Source of the DNA: Paenibacillus herberti | Lineage (GTDB): Bacteria > Bacillota > Bacilli > Paenibacillales > Paenibacillaceae | Assembly: GCF_002233675.1 (NCBI RefSeq) | Contig: NZ_NMUQ01000001.1 | Span: 1,315,212-1,379,211 of the forward strand | DNA: 64,000 bases | Reading direction: 5' to 3' | Shown here: positions 41,325-50,310 of the stretch, piece by piece | How positions within the stretch are numbered: the first letter of the stretch is position 1 | Layout: each line of letters opens with the position of its first letter | Notes under the pieces: model-generated | Database searches by the model: none | Told to the model about the DNA's origin: nothing | Seen by the model: only the letters and a program-made list of their open reading frames with translations | Program-made: the position numbers and the translations under genes

Positions 41325-42335
41325 CTACCTTATAGGAACAGCATATACGATATGCAGCAGCCCATTAATTTGCTGATGTTTGGTCAGGTAATCAAGCTCA
41401 TCTAATAGCTGCAGCAAATTCATGAGCGAAGGGGGCAGTTCAAGTCCTCCTTCGCTTTCTGCTGTTTCCAGTTCCTTTTCCGATAGCATGAGGTCAGTAA
41501 TGCAAATACGCCCGCGCGGCTTCAGCACTCGGCGCATTTCATGAATGGCAAGCACCTTCTGCTCGTCCGTTAGATGGTGGAAGGCGAAGCTTGAGACGAC
41601 GAAGTCAAATCGACTCTCTAAATAAGGGAGGGCTAGAAAATTGCCCAGCTTCGTCTCCATATTGGGATATTTGAATAGGCAACGCTTCAGCATTTCCTTC
41701 GATTGATCGACCCCGGCCATTTCCGCACCCCTTTCCATTAACTTTCCAGCTAAGTTCCCTGTGCCGGTTCCAATATCCAAACCTTGCTCGCCTAGAGCTG
41801 GATTGAGCCATTTCACCGTTAATTGCAAGGCTTCCTCATAATCCTTGTATTCCCGCAAGCCATCATTATGAACACGCTCATCATGATTTATCGCCAACCG
41901 ATCAAAGCCCCATTTATCCTGCCAGCAATTCCTCTGTTCGCGCAGTCTTTTTGAACCTTCTGCCAGTTCATAGATATTATCTAGCGGAAGTTTTTGCTCT
42001 CTTTTTAAGCTCTCGATCATCCCGTCAGTGGTCTCGATGATCCCCTTAATCTCTAGCCACTTGGAAAATAACACGGAGCGCTGAAGCTCCAGATAATATT
42101 GCAACTCCTGCTTATCTGCATGTTCGATTTTTTCCAACGCTTGTTTGATATCGCCAATGGCCATGCCTGCTTCCCGTAAAGCAATAATGGTTTGCAGCCG
42201 CCATATATTCTGCTCGCTGAACTCGCGGTATTGGTTATTCTCCTGTTTATCGGGTTTGATTAGCCCTTTTTCCTCGTAAAAACGAATGGTGCGGGCAGAA
42301 ATATTGAGTTTCTCCGCCGCTTCTTTGATTTTCAT
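41325..42335 (-). CDS. MerR-type regulator fused to a SAM-dependent methyltransferase
   Basis: 336 residues. Residues 1-~75 are a MerR winged helix (MKIKEAAEKLNISARTIRFY, EEKGLIKPDKQENNQYREFS), followed by the usual dimerisation coiled coil (~80-125). From ~150 a class I methyltransferase domain begins, with motif I GLDIGTGTGNLAGKL, VSSFAFHHLTDEQK and EMRRVLKPRGRICITDL. In most MerR proteins the C-terminal part senses a ligand or metal; here it is an enzyme-like domain. Divergent from the amidohydrolase gene at 42429 with a MerR-type dyad between them. It may sense SAM/SAH or modify a substrate; the neighbour is an MTA/SAH-deaminase type. Confidence 0.88.
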   Translation of the reverse strand: MKIKEAAEKLNISARTIRFYEEKGLIKPDKQENNQYREFSEQNIWRLQTIIALREAGMAIGDIKQALEKIEHADKQELQYYLELQRSVLFSKWLEIKGIIETTDGMIESLKREQKLPLDNIYELAEGSKRLREQRNCWQDKWGFDRLAINHDERVHNDGLREYKDYEEALQLTVKWLNPALGEQGLDIGTGTGNLAGKLMERGAEMAGVDQSKEMLKRCLFKYPNMETKLGNFLALPYLESRFDFVVSSFAFHHLTDEQKVLAIHEMRRVLKPRGRICITDLMLSEKELETAESEGGLELPPSLMNLLQLLDELDYLTKHQQINGLLHIVYAVPIR

Positions 42336-42361
42336 CCTATCCCGCCTTTATATGAGCCTTG

Positions 42362-42389
42362 ACCTTCACGTAACGGAAACGTTTAAGGT
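42362..42389. promoter_or_regulatory. MerR-type dyad in the divergent intergenic region
   Basis: ACCTT-C-ACGT, 7 bases, ACGT-TT-AAGGT: an imperfect 28-bp inverted repeat whose left end overlaps a TTGACC -35-like box on the plus strand (42359-42364). This matches the form of MerR-family operators and sits between the MerR-fusion gene and the deaminase gene. Confidence 0.5.
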
Positions 42390-42428
42390 AATCGTATCAC
42401 AGCTTAACTATAGGAGGCACTAAACGTT

Positions 42429-43715
42429 ATGAAAACACTGATTAAGGGCGCTACGATTCTAACGATGAATGACGAGATTCCTTTTATGGGCGATATTTTG
42501 ATTGAAGGTGATCGCATTACGGATATTGGAGCGGAAATAACGGCTGACGCTGATGAGATAATACGGGCAACGGGCATGGCAGCAATGCCGGGGCTGATTA
42601 ACGCCCATCAACATACACCGATGAGTTTATTGAGAGGTTTTTCCGATGATCTCAAGCTGATGGACTGGCTGGACAAAAAAATGCTTCCTGCGGAAGCAAA
42701 AATGACCCCAGAAGATGTGTATTGGGGCGCTAAGCTTTCCATGGCCGAAATGATCCGGTCCGGCACAACGACGTTTGCAGATATGTATATCAATATGAAT
42801 GAAATTGCTTTTGCAGTTGAGGAGGTCGGTATGCGCGCCTCTTTGACGCGTGGATTGATTTTTCTAGCGGCTGACGGCGGCAGGAGAATGAACGAAGCGC
42901 TTGATCTGATCAACCGATGGGGGGGCAAGGCGGATGGGCGGATCACGACAATGCTGGGGCCTCATTCTCCGTACACATGTCCGCCTGAGCCTTTTATCGA
43001 AGTGATAACTCTAGCGGAGAAGCTGAACGTACCCATTCATACTCATTTGGCCGAGACGAAAGAAGAGGTCATTAAACTCAGAGACAAATACAATCAAACT
43101 CCAGCCGAGTATTTATATCATATTGGCCTCTTTGAGAGGGCGCATGTTTTGTTAGCTCACTGTGTTCATTTGAACCGTCGGGATATAGGGTTGTTAAAAG
43201 GAATGCGAGGCGGGGTGTCCCATAACCCTGTCAGCAACTTAAAGCTAGGATGCGGCATTGCACCGGTGTTTGATATGATCGAGCAAGGTTTAACGGTAGG
43301 TTTAGGCACCGATGGAGCAGGAAGCGCAACGACCGTTGATATGTTTGAAGGAATAAAGAGTGCAACTTGGCTGCAAAAGTTGGATTACGGTGATCCGACA
43401 CGATTACCCGCCTCACAGGCATTACGCATGGCAACCCGAGAAAGCGCCAAACTGCTGAACATTGCTGACCAAGTCGGCACCCTCGAAATCGGCAAAAGGG
43501 CTGACATCATTTTAGTGGATATGTTAAAGCCCCATCTGCAGCCGATTCACCATATCGAATCTCTTCTTGCATACAGCGCAAATGGCGGAGATGTGGATAC
43601 GACAATTGTGAATGGTAAAGTGCTCATGCGAGGGGGACAACTGCTCACTATCGATGAAGAACAATTGTATAAAGAAGTTTCAAGCCGCGCCAAGCGAATT
43701 ACAGAAGGAATTTAA
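42429..43715 (+). CDS. Amidohydrolase, MTA/SAH deaminase (MtaD) type
   Basis: 428 residues; ATG after AGGAGGCAC. Amidohydrolase-superfamily metal site: NAHQHTPMSLLRGFSDDL (HxH), IHTHLAETKEEV, LLAHCVHLN and GLGTDGAGSATTVDMF. It matches the group that deaminates S-adenosylhomocysteine, methylthioadenosine or related adenosines. Divergent from the MerR-methyltransferase fusion; the pairing of a SAM-using domain with an SAH-type deaminase suggests a shared effector, which is inference. Confidence 0.85.
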   Translation: MKTLIKGATILTMNDEIPFMGDILIEGDRITDIGAEITADADEIIRATGMAAMPGLINAHQHTPMSLLRGFSDDLKLMDWLDKKMLPAEAKMTPEDVYWGAKLSMAEMIRSGTTTFADMYINMNEIAFAVEEVGMRASLTRGLIFLAADGGRRMNEALDLINRWGGKADGRITTMLGPHSPYTCPPEPFIEVITLAEKLNVPIHTHLAETKEEVIKLRDKYNQTPAEYLYHIGLFERAHVLLAHCVHLNRRDIGLLKGMRGGVSHNPVSNLKLGCGIAPVFDMIEQGLTVGLGTDGAGSATTVDMFEGIKSATWLQKLDYGDPTRLPASQALRMATRESAKLLNIADQVGTLEIGKRADIILVDMLKPHLQPIHHIESLLAYSANGGDVDTTIVNGKVLMRGGQLLTIDEEQLYKEVSSRAKRITEGI

Positions 43716-43730
43716 CTAGGGACCATAGAA

Positions 43731-43755
43731 TTGGTGACATCCTTGATGTCATCAA
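43731..43755 (+). promoter_or_regulatory. Dyad at the WYL-regulator promoter
   Basis: TTGGTGACATC (43731-43741), CTT, GATGTCATCAA (43745-43755): 11-bp arms with one mismatch. It overlaps a TTGATG -35-like box (43743-43748), 15 bases before a perfect TATAAT (43764-43769). Autoregulation by the WYL protein downstream is plausible. Confidence 0.5.
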
Positions 43756-43794
43756 TTTGTTGTTATAATGGCTGTAGAAATGCGGGGTGAAACG

Positions 43795-44742
43795 GTGAAA
43801 CGGACCGATAGGCTGATGGCGATATTGATTGCTTTGCAGCAAAGGTTGGAGACTGCTCAATCGCTGGCCGATAAATTCGAAGTTTCCAAACGAACAATAT
43901 TACGCGACATGCAATCTCTTTCTGAAATGGGCATCCCTTTGTACTCGATGACAGGCCCCACAGGTGGATTCCGGTTAATGGAAGGTTTCCAGCTTCCTCC
44001 ACTGCAATTGGATTCACAGGAAGCGTTGACGGTTCTATTCGCTCTGCGCGCCATGACGAAAATGACGGATACGCCATTTAATGGCGCAAGATGGACGGTT
44101 ACGGATAAAATCAAGGCGATTTTGCCGGAGCAGACGATCCATGTAATCGAGCCGATGCTTGATTATTTTGAAATAGAGGTTCCAGCACGCACGGTGAAAA
44201 CTCCGCATTTGATTGTTTTACTGGAGCTCACTGCACAATCTCGCTGGATTCAGGCTCTGTACAGCTCAGAAAACAATCAGCGTTGGCTGCAGCTTCTGCC
44301 TCGACGAATATATACGGCTCATGGTTTTTGGTATTGCGAAGCATACTCGGTTACTCATGAGGAGCAGAGAACATTCCGAGTGGATCGATTTGAGACGATC
44401 GAGATGATGGAACCTTCGGATGAGGTAATCGAGAAGGTTCAGCAACATGATGGGCAACAGCAGCAACATGGTAATCAAGATGAAGCCTTACAGCGAATTC
44501 GGGCGAAGTTGACCTATCGTGGCGCATTGTTGGCTGAACAAGATTTCCATATTGGTGAGCAGGTAAGGCAGGTTTCAGAAGAAGAGTGGGAAGTCGATTT
44601 TTTATGTCCGGCATCCCAGTGGCAGTGGGCGATACGCTTTTTCTTCACACTCGGTCTGGATGCCGAGGTAATAGAACCCTCGAGCTTAAGACAGGAAATC
44701 TATTCGATGTCAAAAGAGCTTTGTGACAGATATAAACTTTAA
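43795..44742 (+). CDS. HTH/WYL-domain transcriptional regulator (YafY-like)
   Basis: 315 residues from a GTG at 43795, 5 bases after GGGGTGA; the ATG at 43768 overlaps the -10 box. N-terminal DeoR/HTH_11-type winged helix (RTDRLMAILIALQQRLETAQ, KFEVSKRTILRDMQSLSEMG), then the WYL-type region. The segment GFWYCEAYSVTHEEQRTFRV fills the WYL position with WYC, followed by RTFRVDRFETIEM. Such proteins sense nucleic acids or small ligands. Followed by the toroid protein 25 bases later, a probable two-gene operon. Confidence 0.85.
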   Translation: MKRTDRLMAILIALQQRLETAQSLADKFEVSKRTILRDMQSLSEMGIPLYSMTGPTGGFRLMEGFQLPPLQLDSQEALTVLFALRAMTKMTDTPFNGARWTVTDKIKAILPEQTIHVIEPMLDYFEIEVPARTVKTPHLIVLLELTAQSRWIQALYSSENNQRWLQLLPRRIYTAHGFWYCEAYSVTHEEQRTFRVDRFETIEMMEPSDEVIEKVQQHDGQQQQHGNQDEALQRIRAKLTYRGALLAEQDFHIGEQVRQVSEEEWEVDFLCPASQWQWAIRFFFTLGLDAEVIEPSSLRQEIYSMSKELCDRYKL

Positions 44743-44766
44743 TTCCATGAAGGAGGTTATTTTATA

Positions 44767-45648
44767 ATGGATCAGTCTATTTTAAATCGTGCTAAGCCAT
44801 TTATTTATAACAATGCCCGTTTGCTGGATCGCAGAAAATATGAATTTTACTTTGAAGGGGGCTCCAAGGAGAGGGTCATTGAGGCGCTTCGTGCCTACCA
44901 GAATCCGGATGGCGGATTTGGCAATGCGTTGGAGCCTGACATTCGCTGCCCGAACAGTCAACCGGTTCCGATCGAAATGGCGCTTATGGTCATGGATCAG
45001 ATGGATGACTTTGATCCGCGTATGATTGACGGAGTCATCCGTTACTTAAAGGAAATAACTTTGCCGGATGGCGGGTTTCCGTTTGTGTTCCGCAGTGCAA
45101 GCGAATACCCGCATGCGCCTTGGTGGGCAGCCCAACAGGATGACCAGCCTTCGATCAACCCGACAGGGAGAATCCTCGGTTTATTGTATAAACAGAAGAC
45201 AAGAACAGATATTTTTCAGGAGGGCTGGTTTTTAAAAAATGTAGCCTATGTTTGGAGCGTTGTAGAAAATACGCAGCCACATGGCTATCATGATGCTGTT
45301 CATTGGATTTCATTTTTGCAGCATACTCCTGAGCAAGAGAGAGCCGGCAAAATCTGGCTTATCTTTGATGAATGGGTGAACCGCAGCCGTATAATCGAGC
45401 GTAATCCAAAAGCTGAGGGGTATGTCCATAAGGTCCTGGACTGGGCTCCAACCCGTGATAGCTACATGAGCAAATTTATGACGGATGCGGATTTCGCAGA
45501 ACATGTACAAGTTCTTATCCGCGACCAGCAAGAGGATGGAGGATGGTCAATCAACTGGCCGGCGGTCAGCTCTGGTGGAGAAGCGGAGTGGCGGGGGAGT
45601 ATCACGATAGATCGGTTATTAACGTTGAGGTCCTTTGGGATGATTTGA
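44767..45648 (+). CDS. Uncharacterised alpha/alpha-toroid (prenyltransferase/cyclase-like) protein
   Basis: 293 residues; ATG after AAGGAGG. Three repeats with the QxxDGGF/W signature of alpha/alpha toroids: AYQNPDGGFGNALEPDIRCP, LPDGGFPFVFRSASE and DQQEDGGWSINWPA. Such barrels occur in squalene-hopene cyclases, prenyltransferases and lyases. The protein is too short for a terpene cyclase and lacks the DxDD motif, so it is probably a binding or scaffold protein. Co-transcribed with the WYL regulator. Confidence 0.75.
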   Translation: MDQSILNRAKPFIYNNARLLDRRKYEFYFEGGSKERVIEALRAYQNPDGGFGNALEPDIRCPNSQPVPIEMALMVMDQMDDFDPRMIDGVIRYLKEITLPDGGFPFVFRSASEYPHAPWWAAQQDDQPSINPTGRILGLLYKQKTRTDIFQEGWFLKNVAYVWSVVENTQPHGYHDAVHWISFLQHTPEQERAGKIWLIFDEWVNRSRIIERNPKAEGYVHKVLDWAPTRDSYMSKFMTDADFAEHVQVLIRDQQEDGGWSINWPAVSSGGEAEWRGSITIDRLLTLRSFGMI

Positions 45649-45663
45649 CCGATAACACCTGAC

Positions 45664-45825
45664 TTGAGACTCGACGACGCGATTGAAAATATAGGGATGC
45701 CGTCTGGAAGGCATGTTTGCCTGGATGTCATCGAAGCTTTGTTGGACGATCGTACATTGAACTCGCGTAAAGACTTATGGAAAATCCGATATGAAGAATA
45801 CTCTCAACTGATATTGATGGTCTAA
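45664..45825 (+). pseudogene. Possible decayed gene fragment
   Basis: A short frame directly after the toroid gene encodes LRLDDAIENIGMPSGRHVCL, then DVIEALLDDRTLNSRKDLWK and IRYEEYSQLILMV before a stop. Composition is protein-like, but no ribosome binding site precedes its TTG (45664) or ATG (45697). It may be the remnant of a larger gene. No family recognised. Confidence 0.25.
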
Positions 45826-45930
45826 TCGGACTCATTCTCGTAGTTCCATCGCATACGGCTCCATCCAAGGGAACGGAAACGATCAAACCTGTTTACTGCT
45901 TGCTTGATAGACGCATAAATGAAATACAAA

Positions 45931-45979
45931 TAGGCAAAAGTCGCTGTCATAGTTTTCGGTAGACAGTTTCTTTTGCCTA
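45931..45979. terminator. Hairpin in the gene-poor region
   Basis: TAGGCAAAAG (45931-45940) pairs with CTTTTGCCTA (45970-45979), with an inner CTGTC/GACAG stem. T-rich sequence flanks it. It probably terminates transcription from the WYL operon. Confidence 0.5.
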
Positions 45980-46729
45980 TAATTTAACGGTATGACGATA
46001 GTAGGTTGGACGCTTTGCCCGAAGGTAGTCAGCAGCGGATGTTTGGATGAATGGCCAAGCGCTCCTTTTAAAATAGAGCCATTTATTATTATATAAATAT
46101 ATGTAAAAACCCCAACAATATGATTGATGGAATTATAATTATGAACTATTTCGTAACAATCAACCGATCCTACTCGATTTTGTAAGGAATCATAATTTAG
46201 CTAAATTGCGGAGCTGGTATAATGAAGCTATCGGAATATCTCGATTCAGGAGATGAATTGTGTCAGAAATGATCAACTATTGGTAAAAAACTTCCTTTTC
46301 CCCTCGATTTGAAGTCGAACAATTCCTCATTTACAGTAGTCAAATAATACATTTCAGTATTTCTATAATTGTATTCTTAATTATCATTTATATAATTATT
46401 CCATTAAAAATACATACGTATATCAAAATCAAAAATATCAATTAGACTAAATTCCTTCTATTGTAATTTGGTTCGCAATATGTAATCATATCTCCAACTT
46501 AGATGAAGAGAATCGTTAGGTTGTTAGGTGATTTCTTACATAAACAGTCCTGATCGAAAACGCTAATGTCCTAATCGGCAATGAAACGGCGGAAGCGGGG
46601 GATTAAGATGAAGAGGTACAGCAAGCGGCAAAGGAGAAAACCTGCGGATAAGACTATTCTTGAGGTGAAGACTTTTGATCTGTTGTAACCGCTTTCTCGA
46701 GTGGTTGAACTTTTCCGTACCTGCTGATA
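45980..46729. other. AT-rich stretch without a credible gene
   Basis: About 750 bases, markedly AT-rich from ~46080 to ~46550, with many stops in all frames. An extended -10 (TGGTATAAT) near 46215 and a 35-codon Lys/Arg-rich frame at 46581-46688 are the only visible items; neither has adequate support. It is either a regulatory region for the dehydrogenase downstream or decayed acquired DNA. Confidence 0.5.
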
Positions 46730-46804
46730 ATGATGACTGGTCAACAACTACAAGGAGGTGGAGTTTCCAGAATCAGCCGATGGTCGCTGAGCGGAAACGA
46801 TAAG

Positions 46805-47911
46805 ATGGCACTTAAAATCGGAATTGTAGGATTAAACGGAATCGGCAATAATCATGCTGCATGTTACCAAGAGGACGAACTGGCTGATCTTGTCGCCGTT
46901 TGCGACGTAGTGAAGGAACGTGCGGATTCAGCGGCCCAACGCTATGGCGTAAAGGCTTACTATAGCCTGAAAGATATGATTGAGGGCGAGCCCGATCTGC
47001 AAATCGTAGACATTGCCACTGGGGGAATCGAGAATGGAAGCTGGCATTTTGAACCTGCTATGGAAGCGATCGGCTACGGAAAACACGTCCTCGTAGAGAA
47101 GCCGCTTTGTCATGACATTCGCCAAGGCAGAGAGCTCGTGGCTTTTGCCGAAGAGAAGAAGGTTTATCTTGGCTGCAACTTGAATCACTATTTCACACCA
47201 CCCGCTGAAAAAGCGATGGAGTACATGAACAACGGCGAAGTCGGTGAACTCGTCTACTGCCTGCTCAAAATGGGCTTTAATGGCGGCGAAGCCAATTACG
47301 GGCCAGCTGGATCACCTAAAGTGAAAGGGCATCCTTACTTCCATATGAAAGCCTTTTTAACCCATCCTTTCAGTGTAATGCGCCATTTCTGTGGTGATAT
47401 TACACACATCCAAACCTTCTCGGACCAACCAGGCTTCCGCAGAAACGCAGGCGATGTGATGGTTTCAATCAACAGCATTCACGTTAAATTCGCCAATGGC
47501 GGCGTCGGTTATCTGCTTAGCCAAAGAGGGGATACCGTGTATGGCTTGGGCGGCTGGTGGAGCGCTGAAGTGGCCGGTACAAAAGGTACCTTTACAATCG
47601 AAAACTGTGTGGAGAAGCTGTCGTTATGGAGAGCAGAAAGAGGCATTCCGGGCATCAGCGAGCCGGTAAAAGCGGAAGTAACCGATTATGGTACAAAAGA
47701 TTTCAACCGCACCTTCAACAATAGGCTTCACGCCTTTTTAGAAGATATTTCGAACGGAGTTCCCCGTGAGGAGCTGCGAGCGAATGGCCGGGATGCACTG
47801 GCCGTGCTTGAATATACTTTTGCCGTCATCGAGTCGTATGAGCGGGGCGGAGAAGTCGTAAGACCACATGCGCTGCCGCCACTGTCTGGCGACCCAATAT
47901 CATTGAAGTAA
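46805..47911 (+). CDS. Gfo/Idh/MocA-family oxidoreductase
   Basis: 368 residues from the ATG at 46805, where the family opening MALKIGIVGLNGIGNNHAAC begins; the frame is open back to 46730 but the extra residues are unlike the family. The Lys motif is intact as VLVEKPLCHDIRQGRELVAF, then GCNLNHYFTPPAEKAMEYMN and the C-terminal sheet domain. Members act on sugars or cyclitols. The ribosome binding site is weak (GGAAACG); a better AGGAGGTGG at ~46754 has no start codon at suitable spacing. A hairpin follows at 47928. It precedes an AraC regulator, but whether the two form one system is unclear. Confidence 0.85.
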   Translation: MALKIGIVGLNGIGNNHAACYQEDELADLVAVCDVVKERADSAAQRYGVKAYYSLKDMIEGEPDLQIVDIATGGIENGSWHFEPAMEAIGYGKHVLVEKPLCHDIRQGRELVAFAEEKKVYLGCNLNHYFTPPAEKAMEYMNNGEVGELVYCLLKMGFNGGEANYGPAGSPKVKGHPYFHMKAFLTHPFSVMRHFCGDITHIQTFSDQPGFRRNAGDVMVSINSIHVKFANGGVGYLLSQRGDTVYGLGGWWSAEVAGTKGTFTIENCVEKLSLWRAERGIPGISEPVKAEVTDYGTKDFNRTFNNRLHAFLEDISNGVPREELRANGRDALAVLEYTFAVIESYERGGEVVRPHALPPLSGDPISLK

Positions 47912-47927
47912 TCCACTTCCATACAGC

Positions 47928-47962
47928 GACCGGTTGAAACTTGTTACTCTTTTCAACCGGTC
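47928..47962 (+). terminator. Hairpin after the Gfo/Idh gene
   Basis: GACCGGTTGAAA (47928-47939) pairs perfectly with TTTCAACCGGTC (47951-47962). No T-run follows, so termination may be inefficient. Confidence 0.6.
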
Positions 47963-48157
47963 ATGGTGTAAATTGAATCAGACATGCTTATTGAGACAGA
48001 TTGCTTTTCAGACATGCGGCTGACAATCCATAACCCATCCATCGAATTCTGGTGAAGAGCCCCCAGTATCCGCTCTTCATCTGCATTCGATCGATGTGAT
48101 GCGTTAATTAGCGGCGATCAACCGGAGAAGTCCTTTATGAAAGGTGGAGCTACCAAA

Positions 48158-49063
48158 GTGAAGGATATACTGCAGAGCGACTCGTTTATGAATGAACAAT
48201 TTCCTTTTTACATTATGAAGACCATACAGGGAGCAGTTCAAGAGCATGGTCATAATTTCGTGGAGCTTGTATATGTAGTGCGGGGTAAAGGCGTTCATCG
48301 GTTTGGCGGAATCGACTATGAGATTCAAACCGGCGACGTAATCATCATTAATCCAGGTGAAACGCACTCTTACATGGTCCAAGGCGAAGAGAGAATGGAA
48401 ATCATCAATTGTCTATTCATGCCGAGTTTCATTTCTGACACCCTCCTGCGTGAGCTGGGAATTTCAGGGTCTATGGATTATTTTTACGTACATCCTTTCT
48501 TGAATACTGAAGTTAGGTTTAACCATCAACTTAATTTAAGCGGACAGGATGCGGCATCCGTGCTGGCCATTCTGGAAAGCATGCTCCGGGAAAGCGGTAA
48601 CCGAAGCCCTGGTTACACCTTTATTATCCGGCTGCAGTTGGTTGAATTGCTGATCCTGCTGTCCCGATATTATACGCTCATGCAGAAGCACAGAACGGTT
48701 GCTTCGCCGCGACGATTGGACCGTGAAATTACGGCCCGGCGCATCTATGGTTACTTGGAACGTAATTACGACAAGAAAATAACGCTTCAATCGCTTTCTG
48801 AGCTGTTCAATGTTAGCGTACGCCAGCTCAACCGATACATGAGCCAGGAGCTCGGGAAAAGTGTAGTCGATGTCATGCATGATATTCGGATCGCACGCGC
48901 CAAACATCTGCTCTTGGAGTCCAATGAAAAAGTAATTTCCATTGCGACAATGGTCGGTTATGAAGATCCTTCCTTCTTCAGCCGTCTATTTTTCCGTCAT
49001 GTCGGCTGCTCTCCGAGTCAATACCGAACGTGTCTTGAGAACCAGCTAACTGAATCCATATAA
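48158..49063 (+). CDS. AraC-family transcriptional regulator with cupin sensor domain
   Basis: 301 residues from a GTG at 48158, 7 bases after AAGGTGGAG; an upstream in-frame ATG (48137) lacks such a site. N-terminal cupin (~15-90, HNFVELVYVVRGKGVHRFGG, GDVIIINPGETHSYMVQGEE), then a C-terminal double helix-turn-helix (from ~200, KKITLQSLSELFNVSVRQLN, IATMVGYEDPSFFSRLFFRH). Typical of regulators for sugar-utilisation loci. It lies just before the ATPase and the large polysaccharide-type locus, and is the nearest candidate regulator for them. Confidence 0.9.
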   Translation: MKDILQSDSFMNEQFPFYIMKTIQGAVQEHGHNFVELVYVVRGKGVHRFGGIDYEIQTGDVIIINPGETHSYMVQGEERMEIINCLFMPSFISDTLLRELGISGSMDYFYVHPFLNTEVRFNHQLNLSGQDAASVLAILESMLRESGNRSPGYTFIIRLQLVELLILLSRYYTLMQKHRTVASPRRLDREITARRIYGYLERNYDKKITLQSLSELFNVSVRQLNRYMSQELGKSVVDVMHDIRIARAKHLLLESNEKVISIATMVGYEDPSFFSRLFFRHVGCSPSQYRTCLENQLTESI

Positions 49064-49164
49064 ACGGAGCCATTCCTTACGTGTTGGCCAGTGGTCGGTA
49101 GTAGGTCTCGATCAGAGGCCAGCACTTTGGAGGGCCGATTCAGAACGAAATGGAGGGGTCATCA

Positions 49165-50283
49165 ATGGCAAGGGTGTTATTCAACAATGTCGTAAAGCGA
49201 TACAACAAATCGGGTCAGTTGTCCGTCGATCATTTCAACCTGGAGATCGAGGATCAGGAGTTTATGGTTCTGGTTGGCCCATCCGGATGCGGCAAGTCGA
49301 CGACCCTCAGAATGGTCGCAGGTCTTGAGCAAATCAGCAGCGGTGATATTTATATCGGTGACCAGCTCGTTAACGATGTTCCGCCGAAAAAGAGAGACAT
49401 CGCCATGGTTTTTCAAAATTATGCTCTCTATCCCAATATGAGCATATTTGAAAACATGGCATTTGGGCTGCGGCTGCGCAAAACGGAAAAACATGTGATA
49501 GAATCGTCCGTCAAATCCCAATCCAGAACGCTTGAAATCGAGCATCTGCTGGAACGGAAGCCCAAACAGCTGTCAGGCGGCCAGCGGCAGAGGGTTGCGC
49601 TCGGCCGGGCAATTTTGCGAACGCCCCAGGTGTTTCTTATGGATGAGCCTCTGTCCAATCTGGACGCGAAGCTGAGGGTACAGATGCGCGAAATGATCAT
49701 CGAGCTGCATCGCGAGCTGGCGACAACAATGATTTATGTGACTCATGATCAGACGGAAGCAATGACGATGGGAACACGCATCTGCGTGATGAAGGATGGA
49801 TTGATCATGCAAGTAGATACGCCCGAGGTCGTTTACAACCGCCCGGTCAATCGGTTTGTGGCCAGCTTTATCGGCTCGCCCGAAATGAACTTTTTGCAAG
49901 GGACGATCATGGAAAAGGAGCGAAGCTTATATTTCAGCACCAAGCGCTTTTTTATGGAAATTCCTTATTCCATGCATGAGGCGCTTAGAGCCGGGGGCAA
50001 CGTCGACCGATCCGTGACGATGGGAATACGCCCCGAGAACCTTCAAATCGTGCGGGAGCTGGATGAACCACCTACGGATGGAACCCAGATTACGGGAATC
50101 GTTACCTTCTCGGAGTTGATGGGTGCGGATCGGTATATTCATCTAGACCTCGGGCATGAGCAAAAGCTCGTTATTCGGGCACCGGCCTTTACGAAATATG
50201 CGGATGGAACAAGGCTGGAAGTGACGATGAAGAGCGAATTCATCAACTTTTTCCATCGGGAAACCGGCAATGCGATCCGGTAG
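49165..50283 (+). CDS. UgpC/MsmX-type ABC transporter ATPase
   Basis: 372 residues. The ATG at 49165 is preferred because the in-frame ATG at 49150 overlaps the ATGGAGGGG ribosome binding site. Walker A GPSGCGKSTT, Q-loop FQNYALYPNM, signature LSGGQRQRVALGRA, Walker B VFLMDEPLSNLD and switch YVTHDQTEAMT are complete; the C-terminal TOBE/OB region follows. First gene of the series leading into the giant binding protein and permeases, so it probably energises those importers and may also serve the ATPase-less importers at 1 and 24.8 kb. Confidence 0.93.
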   Translation: MARVLFNNVVKRYNKSGQLSVDHFNLEIEDQEFMVLVGPSGCGKSTTLRMVAGLEQISSGDIYIGDQLVNDVPPKKRDIAMVFQNYALYPNMSIFENMAFGLRLRKTEKHVIESSVKSQSRTLEIEHLLERKPKQLSGGQRQRVALGRAILRTPQVFLMDEPLSNLDAKLRVQMREMIIELHRELATTMIYVTHDQTEAMTMGTRICVMKDGLIMQVDTPEVVYNRPVNRFVASFIGSPEMNFLQGTIMEKERSLYFSTKRFFMEIPYSMHEALRAGGNVDRSVTMGIRPENLQIVRELDEPPTDGTQITGIVTFSELMGADRYIHLDLGHEQKLVIRAPAFTKYADGTRLEVTMKSEFINFFHRETGNAIR

Positions 50284-50310
50284 CGCGCCAATACCTGTAA
50301 AGGAGGCCAA

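Noticed and set aside
46581-46688. A 35-codon Lys/Arg-rich frame (ATG at 46581 or 46608).
   Set aside because: There is no convincing ribosome binding site for the first ATG and no recognisable family; it lies in AT-rich, apparently decayed DNA.
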